From NCBI GenBank assembly GCA_001247695.2, contig LGRX02024704.1, positions 24,921 to 88,920 on the forward strand: 64,000 nucleotides of DNA, given 5' to 3'. Under the pieces are notes generated by a model. It was given only the letters and a program-made list of their open reading frames with translations, had not been told where the DNA came from and made no database searches. The DNA comes from Cymbomonas tetramitiformis (taxonomy: Eukaryota > Chlorophyta > Pyramimonadophyceae > Pyramimonadales > Pyramimonadaceae). Positions 46,216-56,043 of this stretch are shown one piece after another; the stretch's first letter is position 1, and each line of letters opens with the position of its first letter. Position numbers and translations under genes: made by a program.

Positions 46216-47164
46216 GCAATATACAATGTACTGGAGCGCGAAATCAGCTCCCTCTTGCGTGATCTAGAGTCCACCGAGCCGAGCAATCTTGTCTCGTGCA
46301 ATCAGGCCAGGCTCGTGCTCATGTAACGGGTCCACCGGCAACGGCGCGCCCTCGTCGGACACGTCCGACTCGCCAGAGCCGCCAACATGCGTGTTCGCCA
46401 TTAGTGGCGCCGGCGGTGCATCCTCACGGACATGCGTGGAAGCAAAAGAAGGCATGCCACCTGCCACACCACCAACCGTGAAGCCGCCCATGTGCGTGAC
46501 AGGTTGACAGTATACGGCAGGAACTCCTGCAAGGCTGAAGGCATCTGCTCCGGCACGACCCCGAAGGAGCGCGCCGATACACCGCGAAGTATCTCCGGCT
46601 TGCCCCCAGCCAGCAAGCAGAGGGCGTCGAACCGAGCGTCGTCATTATCATACACGGCCACCTGTGGCTACTGCCCGGAAGTCCTTGTGGTAGGACCAAA
46701 AACGCGCGTAGTCCTATGGCAAGGACCACCGTTTCACGATTTTTTGGGGGCCGTCAGGTGGCCTCTAGAGGTCGTATCCCATGAGCTCATGACTATTTGG
46801 CACCTATATATTGGTTGGGCGGGCGTGGTTAAGTCAGAAATCGCTATATATATATATCGCGTTTGAATGCAGCAAAGTCGGGCACCCGATGAAAATCTTG
46901 GTTGCGTATTTTCACATATCCAAAAAGGTGCTTAAAATGGCACCCTTACTTCATGAATTTTTACCAATAGCATTTAGACTAAGAGCCACCTGGGCCGCAT
47001 TCTTATCGCAACTATAACTCCATACTAATGATAATTGGGCCTTGGTACGAGGTGGAATTATTATATATACTCTCAAAATGGCTTCATCGTTACCCTACAC
47101 CTGGCGAAACATTTTTGATCCAAGCGGTAGAAAATGCTTTTTGTGCTCTTACATACCCTACATT

Positions 47165-47640
47165 CTGGGAAAATCAGAAGACGCGTCTTCTGAACGTCTT
47201 CTGAACGTCTTCTGAGACGTCTTCTGGGTCCAGAAGACATCCAAAAGACATCCAGAAGACGTCTTCGGCGCGTCTTCTAATGTCTACCATCTTCTGGTTT
47301 CCAGAAGACGTCCAGAACATCTTCGGGGAAGACATCCAGAAGTTATCTTCTGGACGTCTTCTGCATGTCTTCTACACGTCTTCTGAATCCCGGAAGACGT
47401 CTTCTTGATATCTTTTGGGCGTCTTCTGTACATCTTCCCCGAAGATCTTCTGGACGTGTTCTGAAACTCAGAAGATGGTAGACATTAGAAGACGCGTAGA
47501 AGACGTCTTCTGGATGTCTTCTAGATATCTTCTGGAACCCAGAAGACGTCTAGAAGACATCTTCTGGAATTCAGAAGATGTACAGAAGTCATGCAGAAGA
47601 CGTTCAGAAGATATCTTCTGAATGCCTTCTGCATATCTAA
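47165..47640. repeat. Dense GAAGAC/GTCTTC palindromic array
   Basis: Dozens of GAAGAC and GTCTTC in alternating orientation, built from AGAAGACGTCTTCTGG-like palindromes of about 20 bases. Such sequence should fold into many hairpins. Inside the 46.66-48.83 kb element. Confidence 0.9.
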
Positions 47641-47644
47641 TAAA

Positions 47645-48770
47645 TTTCAACATTCGTATACGCATTCGCGAGGAATATTTTTAGGCTGAAATAAGTTTGC
47701 AAGAAGGATGAGTGCAAACAAGATGTATGGCATAATACACTTCTCGCCATCCTTAACAAGCATATTCTCAATGTTTGATACACGACGAGAGATGATTTGT
47801 TTGTGTGGAAGGCTAAGATGCTTTGAAGACTAAAATTGCTTTAACAATATTACTTTTCAATCAAGAATCTAATCATAAGGAGGGCCATCACGCATATTAT
47901 TATCCTAACTAGCTAAGTGTCTAGAGCTACTTCACATTGATGTTCTAAACAACTAGTCTAATTACCTAGAAACGATGTTCAACTAACATGCACACATGGC
48001 ATAGGTCTTGGACCACGCAAAAACATGGGTTTTCCACTCGCTCGTTTTTAACCGATCTGAAAAACAACGCACACCAAAATACCAACACTTAGTAGAGTGA
48101 AAACACACAATGAATGCAAGCACAAATTCCTAGGAAGGGTAAGGTAAGTACCTTTACTCTTCTAGTTGTGGGCGATGGGCTGAAAATGCGCTTTTCCCAC
48201 TTGCTCATTTTCAGCCGATAATATGAATAACCTGGTAATAGGTGATATTTGTTATCCGGAATGGACTCAAATGATAGTATCTTTTACTTAACATATAAAT
48301 TGATTTTCCAAAAGCTCAATGTTGACCATATGAAGCATATCATGATAGTTATGCACCAGTTTCGGTAGATGGGCAACCCTGACTTTTTAGGAGTGGAAAC
48401 GTGCAGTTTTTCTAGGAAAGTCTTACTCGTGCATCCGTGCGAGCGTTGAGATGCTCTGCGCATGCCCCCATAATAATCCACATGATGGCATTAAACTTTC
48501 ATTTCGGTCATAAAATCGCACGATATACCTTCCTAGCCCCATCAGATTTGATTTGGAAGGTTACACATGCCTCGGACACAGTGTTCCTTGTGGTAGGACC
48601 ACCGACTTTTTGACGATTTTAGCAAAAACATCCTCCTAAGTGCACACGATTAAAAGCGTCCAACTAAACGCGACGACACCTACCCTATCATTTAGGAAAT
48701 TGATTTGACACATAAATAACATATGTAAACAGTAGGTTGACCATTTTGAGTATACCATGGGTTCATAATA
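47645..48770. other. Interior of the insertion without genes
   Basis: AT-rich with only short frames. TTCCTTGTGGTAGGACCACC near 48,580 repeats the terminal motif of the host element, suggesting a nested or internal copy. Confidence 0.4.
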
Positions 48771-49228
48771 CGCATTGTACGGTGGTCCTTGTGGTAGATA
48801 GGACTATGAATTTGGGTAGTAGCCACCTGGAACTGCTCCGCCAGCAGGTCATTCTCGACATCGTCAAGCGAGAAGCTACCGAAGTGCCCGTCAGCACCGT
48901 GCTTCCCACCGTTTGGGCAGTCGCGGTGCCAATGCCGCGCGTCGTCCTTCTATTCTTGCATGTCTCGTTGTCGCAGAAAGGGATGAAGTCGCCGCTACCT
49001 TTGTGGAAGGCAACGCGCTTGCGTCCATGAGACTGCGACCGGTTACTGTACCCCCGGCAGGGAGGTCCCTTGCCGCGAACCGAACGCCGGAGCCGCCGCC
49101 ACCTTGGCCAATTTTACCTTTGTCCCGTTGTTCGCCCGCGGCGTGAACCCCTTGCCGTTCACCTTGTCCGTCAGCATCTTCAGCTGCCGCTTCACGTCCA
49201 AGATGATCGCCGTGAGGTCGGACAGCTG

Positions 49229-49713
49229 CAAGGCATGGTATCAGTTGGTACAGGGGGTATCGATACTTTCTGATTATTTTGTTTTTGGTATCAAATGATT
49301 GTGATATCACGTGAATTGCATCAATCAATTGTGATATTGTCCCACCAATATCAATCAATTCTGATGATGCCTTGCCAATATAAATCAATTCGGACTCGGA
49401 AAGCGGATCGGCGTTTTTTGCAGTTATTCAACAGCTTGCCACCAATGGCGGAGTGGTTGAAGTGCGTGGTCATGCCTCTTAGCTTCTTGAACACATTTGA
49501 CACCTCAAACACGGCCAAATATGGACCGGAATTCCGAGTCATGCCCGGGGAGATTTCGGGCAATCATATCAATTGATTCTGATTACCCTCCAAAGGTATC
49601 AATCGATTCCAATATTCTGATAGTGCAAATTCAGTATCAATTGATTCTAATATTCTGATACTATCAATATATCAGAATATCAGAATATCAGTACCAACTG
49701 ATACCATGCCTTG
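49229..49713. mobile_element. 485-bp hAT-type MITE with 8-bp target duplication
   Basis: 23-base perfect inverted ends beginning CAAGGCATGGTATCAGTTGG. The flanking octamer GACAGCTG (49221-49228 and 49714-49721) is exactly duplicated, the hallmark of hAT. Inside, on minus (49351-49563), is a frame with VFEVSNVFKKLRGMTTHFNH that resembles the segment before the catalytic core of hAT transposases, so this is probably an internally deleted copy. Subterminal ATCAATTGATTCT motifs repeat. Lies just upstream of the LSDLTAIILD exon of the gag-like gene; the right junction gives CCTTGCAG, a usable acceptor. Confidence 0.85.
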
Positions 49714-50035
49714 GACAGCTGAGACCCGTCGCAGTCGGTGGTCACGGCTGCTGCATGCGGAGAGGGCGTTGTGCGTGCCAGCCTGGACGTGACGGGCGTA
49801 GCACACACTCACCCATTGCTGCATGGTGAGGAGGTCGACGGTTGCTCGAGCTGTTGGTGCGTGAACAGCCTGGACACCACTGGCGCGTAGAACACGCCGT
49901 CCAACGCCGAAATGAACTGCTCCTTCACCTCGTCGTCGTTCTTCAGCGTATTCCTTCTCCTGGCCGACTTCAAGGCCGCGTTGAAGTCCGCAATGGAGTC
50001 GGAGGGGTCGGTGCGGGCCTTGAAGCGGACGACAA

Positions 50036-50373
50036 GTGGCTATTGCCCGGCGGTTGAGTACTCTCTTGAGTACCGAAGGAACATATGTTGAATGGCCATT
50101 AGACTCGGCTATAATAAAAGTCAATTGACATCTCTTAACCCCTAAACCGTCATAACTATTTTTGGTTTTGGTTGAAGTCAGTGTTTTTCATATACCCGCC
50201 GCATACGAAGGCCGATTTGCGTTTTGAGCATACCACTTGAAACGTATTTCAAAGGCGCATCGTACTGCATTGTTCAAAATCGAGCATCGAGTGAAAATGC
50301 GATGTCGCCAATGAATGTATATCTCACGCATTGCGGCGCTGGATGCGTATCCACTGCCCCGTGTAAACCCTCA
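50036..50373. mobile_element. Left end of a second GTGGCTAYTGCCCGG element, apparently interrupted
   Basis: GTGGCTATTGCCCGG at 50,036 matches 14 of 15 bases of the left end of the 46.66-kb element and lies at the edge of a gag-like exon. The other end is not found before the CACTG at 50374, as if the large CACTA-type element had inserted into it. Confidence 0.4.
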
Positions 50374-50720
50374 CACTGAGAAATAAACGTGGTAAAATGG
50401 TGGTAAAATGTGGTAAACTGGTGGTAAATTGTGGTAAATTGGTGTTTTACCACCATTACACTAATAGTGGCGATATAAATCCCGTGGGTAATTTCCTATT
50501 GGTAACCAGGCACTTTTCTAACACGATTTTACCACATTTACTTATAGCGCGGTAATTATATATTATTGTTTACCATTGCTGTATATAATTTACCATGGTA
50601 CCCCCCTACGACCGGTAAATTGACCCCCAATGGTAAAATTACCACATATGACCGGTAAATTGACCCCCAATGGTAAAATTACTACATATTACCGGTAAAT
50701 TTACCACGGTATGACCACGG
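50374..50720. mobile_element. Candidate CACTG terminus and subterminal repeats of a CACTA-type transposon
   Basis: CACTGAGAAATAAACG at 50374 follows TCA (possible 3-base target site). The next 340 bases are packed with GGTAAA and TTTACC motifs in both orientations (for example GTGGTAAAATGG, ACCGGTAAATTTACC), including two tandem copies of a 43-base unit (ACCGGTAAATTGACCCCCAA). EnSpm/CACTA transposons begin CACTA or CACTG and carry many short subterminal repeats bound by their transposase. A second candidate end, CACTAATAGTGG, lies at about 50,459. The opposite end would be beyond 64,000. Confidence 0.5.
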
Positions 50721-50953
50721 TTGGACACGTGGCAGGCATGATGCACTGTGATACGGACACGTGTGCAAGATTAGTGCACGTGGCAATCAGGCATGGAATG
50801 TTACATAACTGTTACCAGATATGCTAGGTAGGTAAGTATGTGGCTTGGCAAGTCCCGGCCCCGTCCTGGGTTTTGCAAGTAAGGTCACACTAGAAGCAAT
50901 ACGAAGGAGAAAGGAAGGAAGGACGCATGCTGCTGGTTTCTAGCTTGCCGTTG
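50721..50953. other. 3' flank of the transposase gene
   Basis: CACGTGGCA recurs near 50,727 and 50,779. No coding signal; presumably 3' UTR or terminator region of the transposase transcript. Confidence 0.4.
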
Positions 50954-53900
50954 CTAAGGTCTTGAGCATCGTGCAGATTTCATTCCTGGCCAAAGGTAGA
51001 TGGCGTGGAGGGGGATTTTAAATCCCGGAGGGCGGTGGCAGATACACTTGGTCTCAAGGCGTGACGCCGGCATCAGCAGGGTATGTTTGGCATCCTCGTT
51101 CAAGACAAAGACGGCACGGCTGTTCATGCGCGCGTTTTTGATAGTCGGGTATGCCGTCACCATGGCTAGACGGCACACAGCGCAATGTGTGGCCGGGTCC
51201 CAGATCAGATAGTAAGCTTCCACGCGGCCGTATTCAAATGCATCGGCTTCGGAGGATGCTAAGGCTACGTTGTAGGAGATTCTGGTTACTGCCCTGGTGT
51301 ACATCGTGGATGTGAAGTCCTCGTCGCCGTGCCGCATTCGTGGAAAACATAGGACGTCCAAGGCGTCCCGTTCTAGCTCGTATCGCTCACCGTGCATGGC
51401 ACGCAAGGAAGCCGCCAAACCCGGCAGCAGCCTTCCTTCCGCATCGGCGCTTAGCGCGGATACCGCCACGCCACCGCGGATGATGTGATGACCGACATCC
51501 ATGAAGTGACACGCGAGCCCCGGGTCATCGCGGAAACCCGGGCCGTCCTCTTTCACCGAGTGCGCGACATAGTCTGGAAGGAACCGGATCCCGGGGTACA
51601 AGTGGGCCATGTCATCTACACGGTCTTTCAGCAAGTAGGCGTTACCGATGCATGAATCGATGGCCTTCCCCCCACCGGCTCCGGCACCACCCCCTTCGCC
51701 TCCCCCAACAGGCGCTCCACCCATAGCTCGATGTTGGAGCTGACAACGCCTACCTTCTCCTCTTGCTTGCACAAGTGTACCACGGCTAGGCGTAGATTCA
51801 GCGTCAGCATGTTCATAGGGCACTCGTTCTCAATAATGACAGCGAACTCCCTCATACGCAGCTCCGCTTGTGCGCGAGCCTCTGCGCGGTCTTCGATTGT
51901 GCCGGCGCACACCTGCCGGATGAAATATATCACAGCCTCCCTCAGCTTCCACCAAGCCCTGTCCAACTCTCGGTTGAGACTCTCCAGGACGTCCATGAAT
52001 ACCAGCGGGCTGAATATCAAAATGAAGTTGAGCCAGTCCTCCATAGTGTAGTTCCCTGCAAACAAACCAAGCGTTCCGGGCGACATCAGCATGCATGCAC
52101 CGTTCAATCAATGGTCGACCCATACAACGGGCCGGCCCATGCACACAATGCACGTAGATCTCGCATGCATGGGAAGAACAGCTTTCCTGCAATCATGCCT
52201 GCCAGCACACCTACCTGCATATTGCACCACGTCCTGGTACTCACGGTGCATGTCGTGCGGGGCACACAGCCCTTTGCCGTTCTTCTGTAGCTGCTTTAGC
52301 TGCGCGGCGTTGAAGTAGCACGTGTCATCGCAGTTGGGCACCTTGTGGCGGAACATCTTCACAGTACTCTTCACGACACCGAAGGTCATACAGTGCATGA
52401 AAGGCAGCACGTATGCCGACATGGCGGTGAAATATTCCAGGGCCTCCAGGGGACCCTTACCGTAGCGCCCGGTCCGCATGGGATCAGCGCCCTCCTGGGT
52501 TAGCTTGACTAGTTCCTCGTGATCCTCCTGGGTTAATAGCACCGACGGGTCCCAGGCATGAACCGTCTCCCCGTCCGGTAAATAGCTTTGTGCGATAGGC
52601 TTGGCATAGCCTAGGCAATACATCCCACCAGTTGGTCCGGGGGTGCCCTCCCACAGGCTCAGGTAATCGTTGCGTCTGGCAGCCACCGGAGCGAACCTTC
52701 CCAGATCGTTCCGCGCAACGGTGTCACAGTAGCACAGCACCAGAAACACACTGAACTTATCATGCCACTTGCCAAAGTAACCATCGTATACTCGGAACGG
52801 CGTGCCTTTGTCGTCAGCGTGCCCGTCGCGTAACTCCTTGAGCTCCTTCACGAGGCGCTCTTGGATCACGTCATTGTTCTTCCAGTGCTGCCTAGGGCCC
52901 GGAACCACAATTACGAGCCCGGTAAATTCCATCCTAACCCGATCCTGCGAACACCCGCATGGATGCACCGTCAGTCCTCCCTTCCTCAATCACCGGGAAG
53001 CCTTCGCAGCCAGACACGCTAGCAGGTGTACAACCTGCTACGGCACGCAAGGCGGGACGCAGTGCACCTTGCATAGGCCTACACTGCAGAAGGAGACCAG
53101 CAGCAGGGGACCACCTGCATGCGTTATACTGGTTAGCCTTATTCTAGTAACAAGGCATATCGCAACGGTTCGAGTTGCAGATTGTGGCGGCGTGTACCCG
53201 AGGGTGCAGGTCCGCGCTCCGCATCGCTCCGAACCTCGTGGACCATCCCCTGCACCGTGCGCGCCACATTCCCACCATTACGCCCGGTGGTGTGTCCCCA
53301 CCCTCACGTGCAACGCATCGTTTGCACCATAGCGCTGTTCAGGTCAGCCATTTCATTCAACATACATCAAGGGGAGGGGGGGGCTTGGTTGTAGTAGGAG
53401 TGCTGGGTGTCGGCTGGACTCACTGTTTGTCGTGCTTCTTCGCCCGTGCGTCATCCTCTCCGTATTCCACAGCCATTCCAGCCCGAACCATTCCAGGTTT
53501 CATGGGATCCGGGCTTTCTGTTTCCTGCAGCAGCCGGCCCCCAACCGTGCTGTGCTCGTTGATCCGCGCCACGTGCGGGCTGGTCATGACGCATGCGTTT
53601 GTAGGCGCTCTCGCCTGCGTATCAGCACGCATCTTTGCAAACTTCGCATTGCGCATCCAGCGTCGGACTAGCCGTTTCACCGGGAAGTAGAAATAGTACT
53701 CCTGCGGGCGGTACACCTCACCCCGCGCCGTACGTGTCACACTGTATCTCTCCTCCTCGCACCACCCGACCGGCACTCCCGCCGCATCCCACGCGATGGG
53801 AACCCCGCATTTCTCCTGCGCTGGTTTCTTGGTCTCTGCTGGAAACGTTCTGTGATACTTCGGACACACATGCACTGCGTAGTCCCACACGGTCTCGGCA

Positions 53901-55457
53901 CCAATCAGGCGTAGCATGTGCCAGAGCGACCCCGGTAAATTGGTGTTTGCTCCACCCAGCAGCATCTTCAAGATTTTCATGAACGTGTTGAAGTGCGCGT
54001 CTGTCCACTGCTGCCGCCGTTTCATGTCCAGCAAATACCACACAGCTTCCTGCAGCGTCACTCCGTGGGGGCTCGCCTGCCCATGCGTTAGAAGCGGATC
54101 CATCTTTTTGGGACTGAGTTCGGCCGACTCTGGCGCGTCCAATGTCTCCACTTTCGCTGGCTCCGGCGCGTCTACCGTCACCGCTTTCCCTGCCTCCGGA
54201 GGGTCCACCGTCACCTGTTTCGCCGGCACCGGCGCGTACACCGTCACCTCTGCGTGATGAGCCAGCAGCAAGGCGGCCGCCTCTTCCACCTCGATTTCCA
54301 TGCCCGCCTTTGCAGCTAGTTCCTGCGAGTGGCCGTCCCCTCCTGGCTTAGTTTCTGTGCATATTCTGCGTGCGCTGCCTGCTCCTGCGCAAGCTGCATG
54401 ACGTACATATTACAATACACACTACATGATGCATCAGAAAGACGCACAGTCGTTTCCACGTCCTGTCCGAGCAGTGCAGTGAGTGTTCCGCCAATGTGCA
54501 AGGTGCGGCAGGGCGTACATCGTAAAGAAAGTCCGGGATGGAGAGGAAGTCCGCCTCCGCATCACCACCTTCGTCCGTCTCCTCCACGATGTCTTCTTCC
54601 GGGATGTCCGGCAAATCCGCCACCTCCTCCCAGTATGCATTTTCGACTGGGGTGGGGGCATCTGAAGCCCCCCCTTCCTCGCAATGGCACATTCCCATAT
54701 ATCCCACGGCCCGTGCGTCCGCCAGGTCGTGGTTCGTGACATTCCCATCTGCGCTGGCTCCTCCCACCAGGGTATACCGCATTCTCTTGTTGGGTATCCT
54801 CGTCGGCTGAGAATCGTCATCCGCTGTTTCCGCAAACACTGGGGCCGCCTCCTTCTGGTGGCCGGCGGAGATGGCAATGACCCGGTGCCTTTGATCAAAC
54901 TGAACTCCCAGAGATTGCATGCGGCCTATGAGCACGTCAATCCTTCCCTTGTAATCCTTTCCGGCGCGCCCTACCTGATCAGGTATGCCCAGCGTGCACA
55001 AGTCGTCGGGGGTGAAGAGGGAGCGAATGCTTGGGCGCTTGATGTCACGGTAAGCGCGTTGCGCCAACTCCAGTAGGCGGGCGTCGGTCACGTGCCGGTT
55101 ATCACACGCGGTTGGGAGCTGCGCCGTTTGGCACGTGACGGCTTCCCCCCCGGCTCGCCGTTTCCCCCGCGCGCCGTCCACCGGGCTCGCCCCCCCACCT
55201 GCTAGCTCTCTGGGGCCCACATGCGGCGGTGCGTAGGTTATCCGCATCCTCTTGTCGATCATGCACCCGAGAGTTGTCAATCTGTCAGCCAGCTGACGGA
55301 TCTTTGCGCTCTTCTGCGCCATCGTGCTGCACTCCTCTGTGACCTTGCTTGGGATCCATCCGATGTCCACAGCAAACCGTGACACTGTGGGTGACTTGCC
55401 CCCAATTTCCAGGCTTTGCAGTTTGCACAGGATGACGACGTCATCCAGTTCATCCAT
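50954..55457 (-). CDS. TNP2-like transposase of a CACTA (EnSpm) element
   Basis: Starts MDELDDVV (55457). The N-terminus holds two related domains (IRQLADRLTTLGCMIDKRMR; IDVLIGRMQSLGVQFDQRHR), perhaps DNA-binding. A 125-base intron (54518-54394) leads to a coiled, acidic segment, then LPGSLWHMLRLIGAE and HVCPKYHRTFP, then YFYFPVKRLVRRWM, matching the LPKS...CPN...YFPL order of TNP2 transposases. Next exon 52944-52215: VVPGPRQHW, then LCYCDTVARNDLGRF (probable second catalytic Asp, 52725-52723) and LPFMHCMTFGVVK. Intron 52214-52056, in phase. Then FILIFSPLVFMDVLE, NMLTLNLRLAVVHL and WVERLLGEAKG, like DUF4218, and a C-terminal part to the stop at 50954. Frame slips by one missing base at 54337-54340 and 51668-51673. 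The region 52945-53418, where the first catalytic Asp should be, is not resolved. Confidence 0.7.
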
Positions 55458-55489
55458 CACCGCGCATTGTACCTGCCGCAAACTACCCC

Positions 55490-55890
55490 TTCCGGCGTGT
55501 CACCGACCTGCACGCAGCACATCCGTTGAGGGGGAGTGGGGGGGGGACACCGACAGCACCTGCATCATGAAGGCAGACACCTCGTTAGATGCATCGTTGC
55601 TCCTCGCGTGAGCGCCCGATCGATACGCGGCGGTCGCTCGGTGCATGGCGTGTGCAGCGTGACGCGTGCTTAGTGACCGCGTGTTTCCGTCGGAGAACAC
55701 AAACTGATTTATTCCAAAGATACAATACAGTTCAAAATTGTCTGTTCTAGCCACCTACGGTCTTTCACTTCGCATAGCCTACAATCTGCATTAATCGGAA
55801 GCTGGTGTTCGTGGTTGACATCCTAAGCTTTCATGCCAGAGGCTTGCACGGTTGCGCGTTTCCTCTGCGGTACAAGTCGTATGCGCCTGC
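55490..55890. other. Spacer between transposase and the 942-codon gene
   Basis: No supported exon. Presumably contains the promoter of the transposase gene and the 3' end of the upstream gene. The 121-base leader shared by two other genes of the block is not present here. Confidence 0.4.
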
Positions 55891-56043
55891 TTTCAAGCTT
55901 CTGGTTCAGGAACACTGGTCAGCCAGCAGCTTGGGGTATCGCCAGCGTTGCAATCCAAGCTACGCGTCACCAGATACACCTGCGTGCACACGGCGCAAGA
56001 TTCGACATTCATCCTCATGTTGCTCATTGCAGGCATCGGCATG

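Larger units (their letters stand above)
46662..48826. mobile_element. 2.17-kb inverted-repeat element occupying an intron exactly
   Basis: Ends are GTGGCTACTGCCCGG at the left and, on the opposite strand, GTGGCTACTACCC at the right. On the minus strand the insert begins GTGGCT after CCAG and ends GCCACAG before GTGGCC, so it has GT and AG borders, and its removal joins EQFQ to VAVYDNDD in phase. A further inverted pair lies just inside (TAGTCCTATGGCAAGGACCA near 46,710; its counterpart near 48,780-48,805). Contains the GAAGAC array. No transposase found. Confidence 0.65.
46264..50035 (-). pseudogene. Retroelement gag-like gene with zinc knuckle, frame-broken and invaded
   Basis: Read on minus from 50,035: TDPSDSIADFNAALKSARRR, EVKEQFISALDGVFYAPVVS, DLLTMQQW (donor GTGAGT), then after the hAT MITE LSDLTAIILDVKRQLKMLTD, then a zinc-knuckle-like CDNETCK and ARHWHRDCPNGGKHG, then DVENDLLAEQFQ (donor at 48826), and after a 2.17-kb insertion VAVYDNDDARFDALCLLAGG to MPSALQEFLPYTVNL, then HVGGSGESDVSDEG and a stop at 46264. 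Capsid-like helices followed by C-x4-C...H-x2-C fit a retrotransposon gag. Frames change near 49,840, at 49,051-49,055 and near 48,946-48,951, each time as if one base were missing. No RT seen. A host protein with a knuckle is a less likely alternative. Confidence 0.5.

Noticed and set aside
47165..47640. CRISPR-like array
   Set aside because: Units are palindromic, irregularly spaced and without unique spacers; the DNA is eukaryotic.
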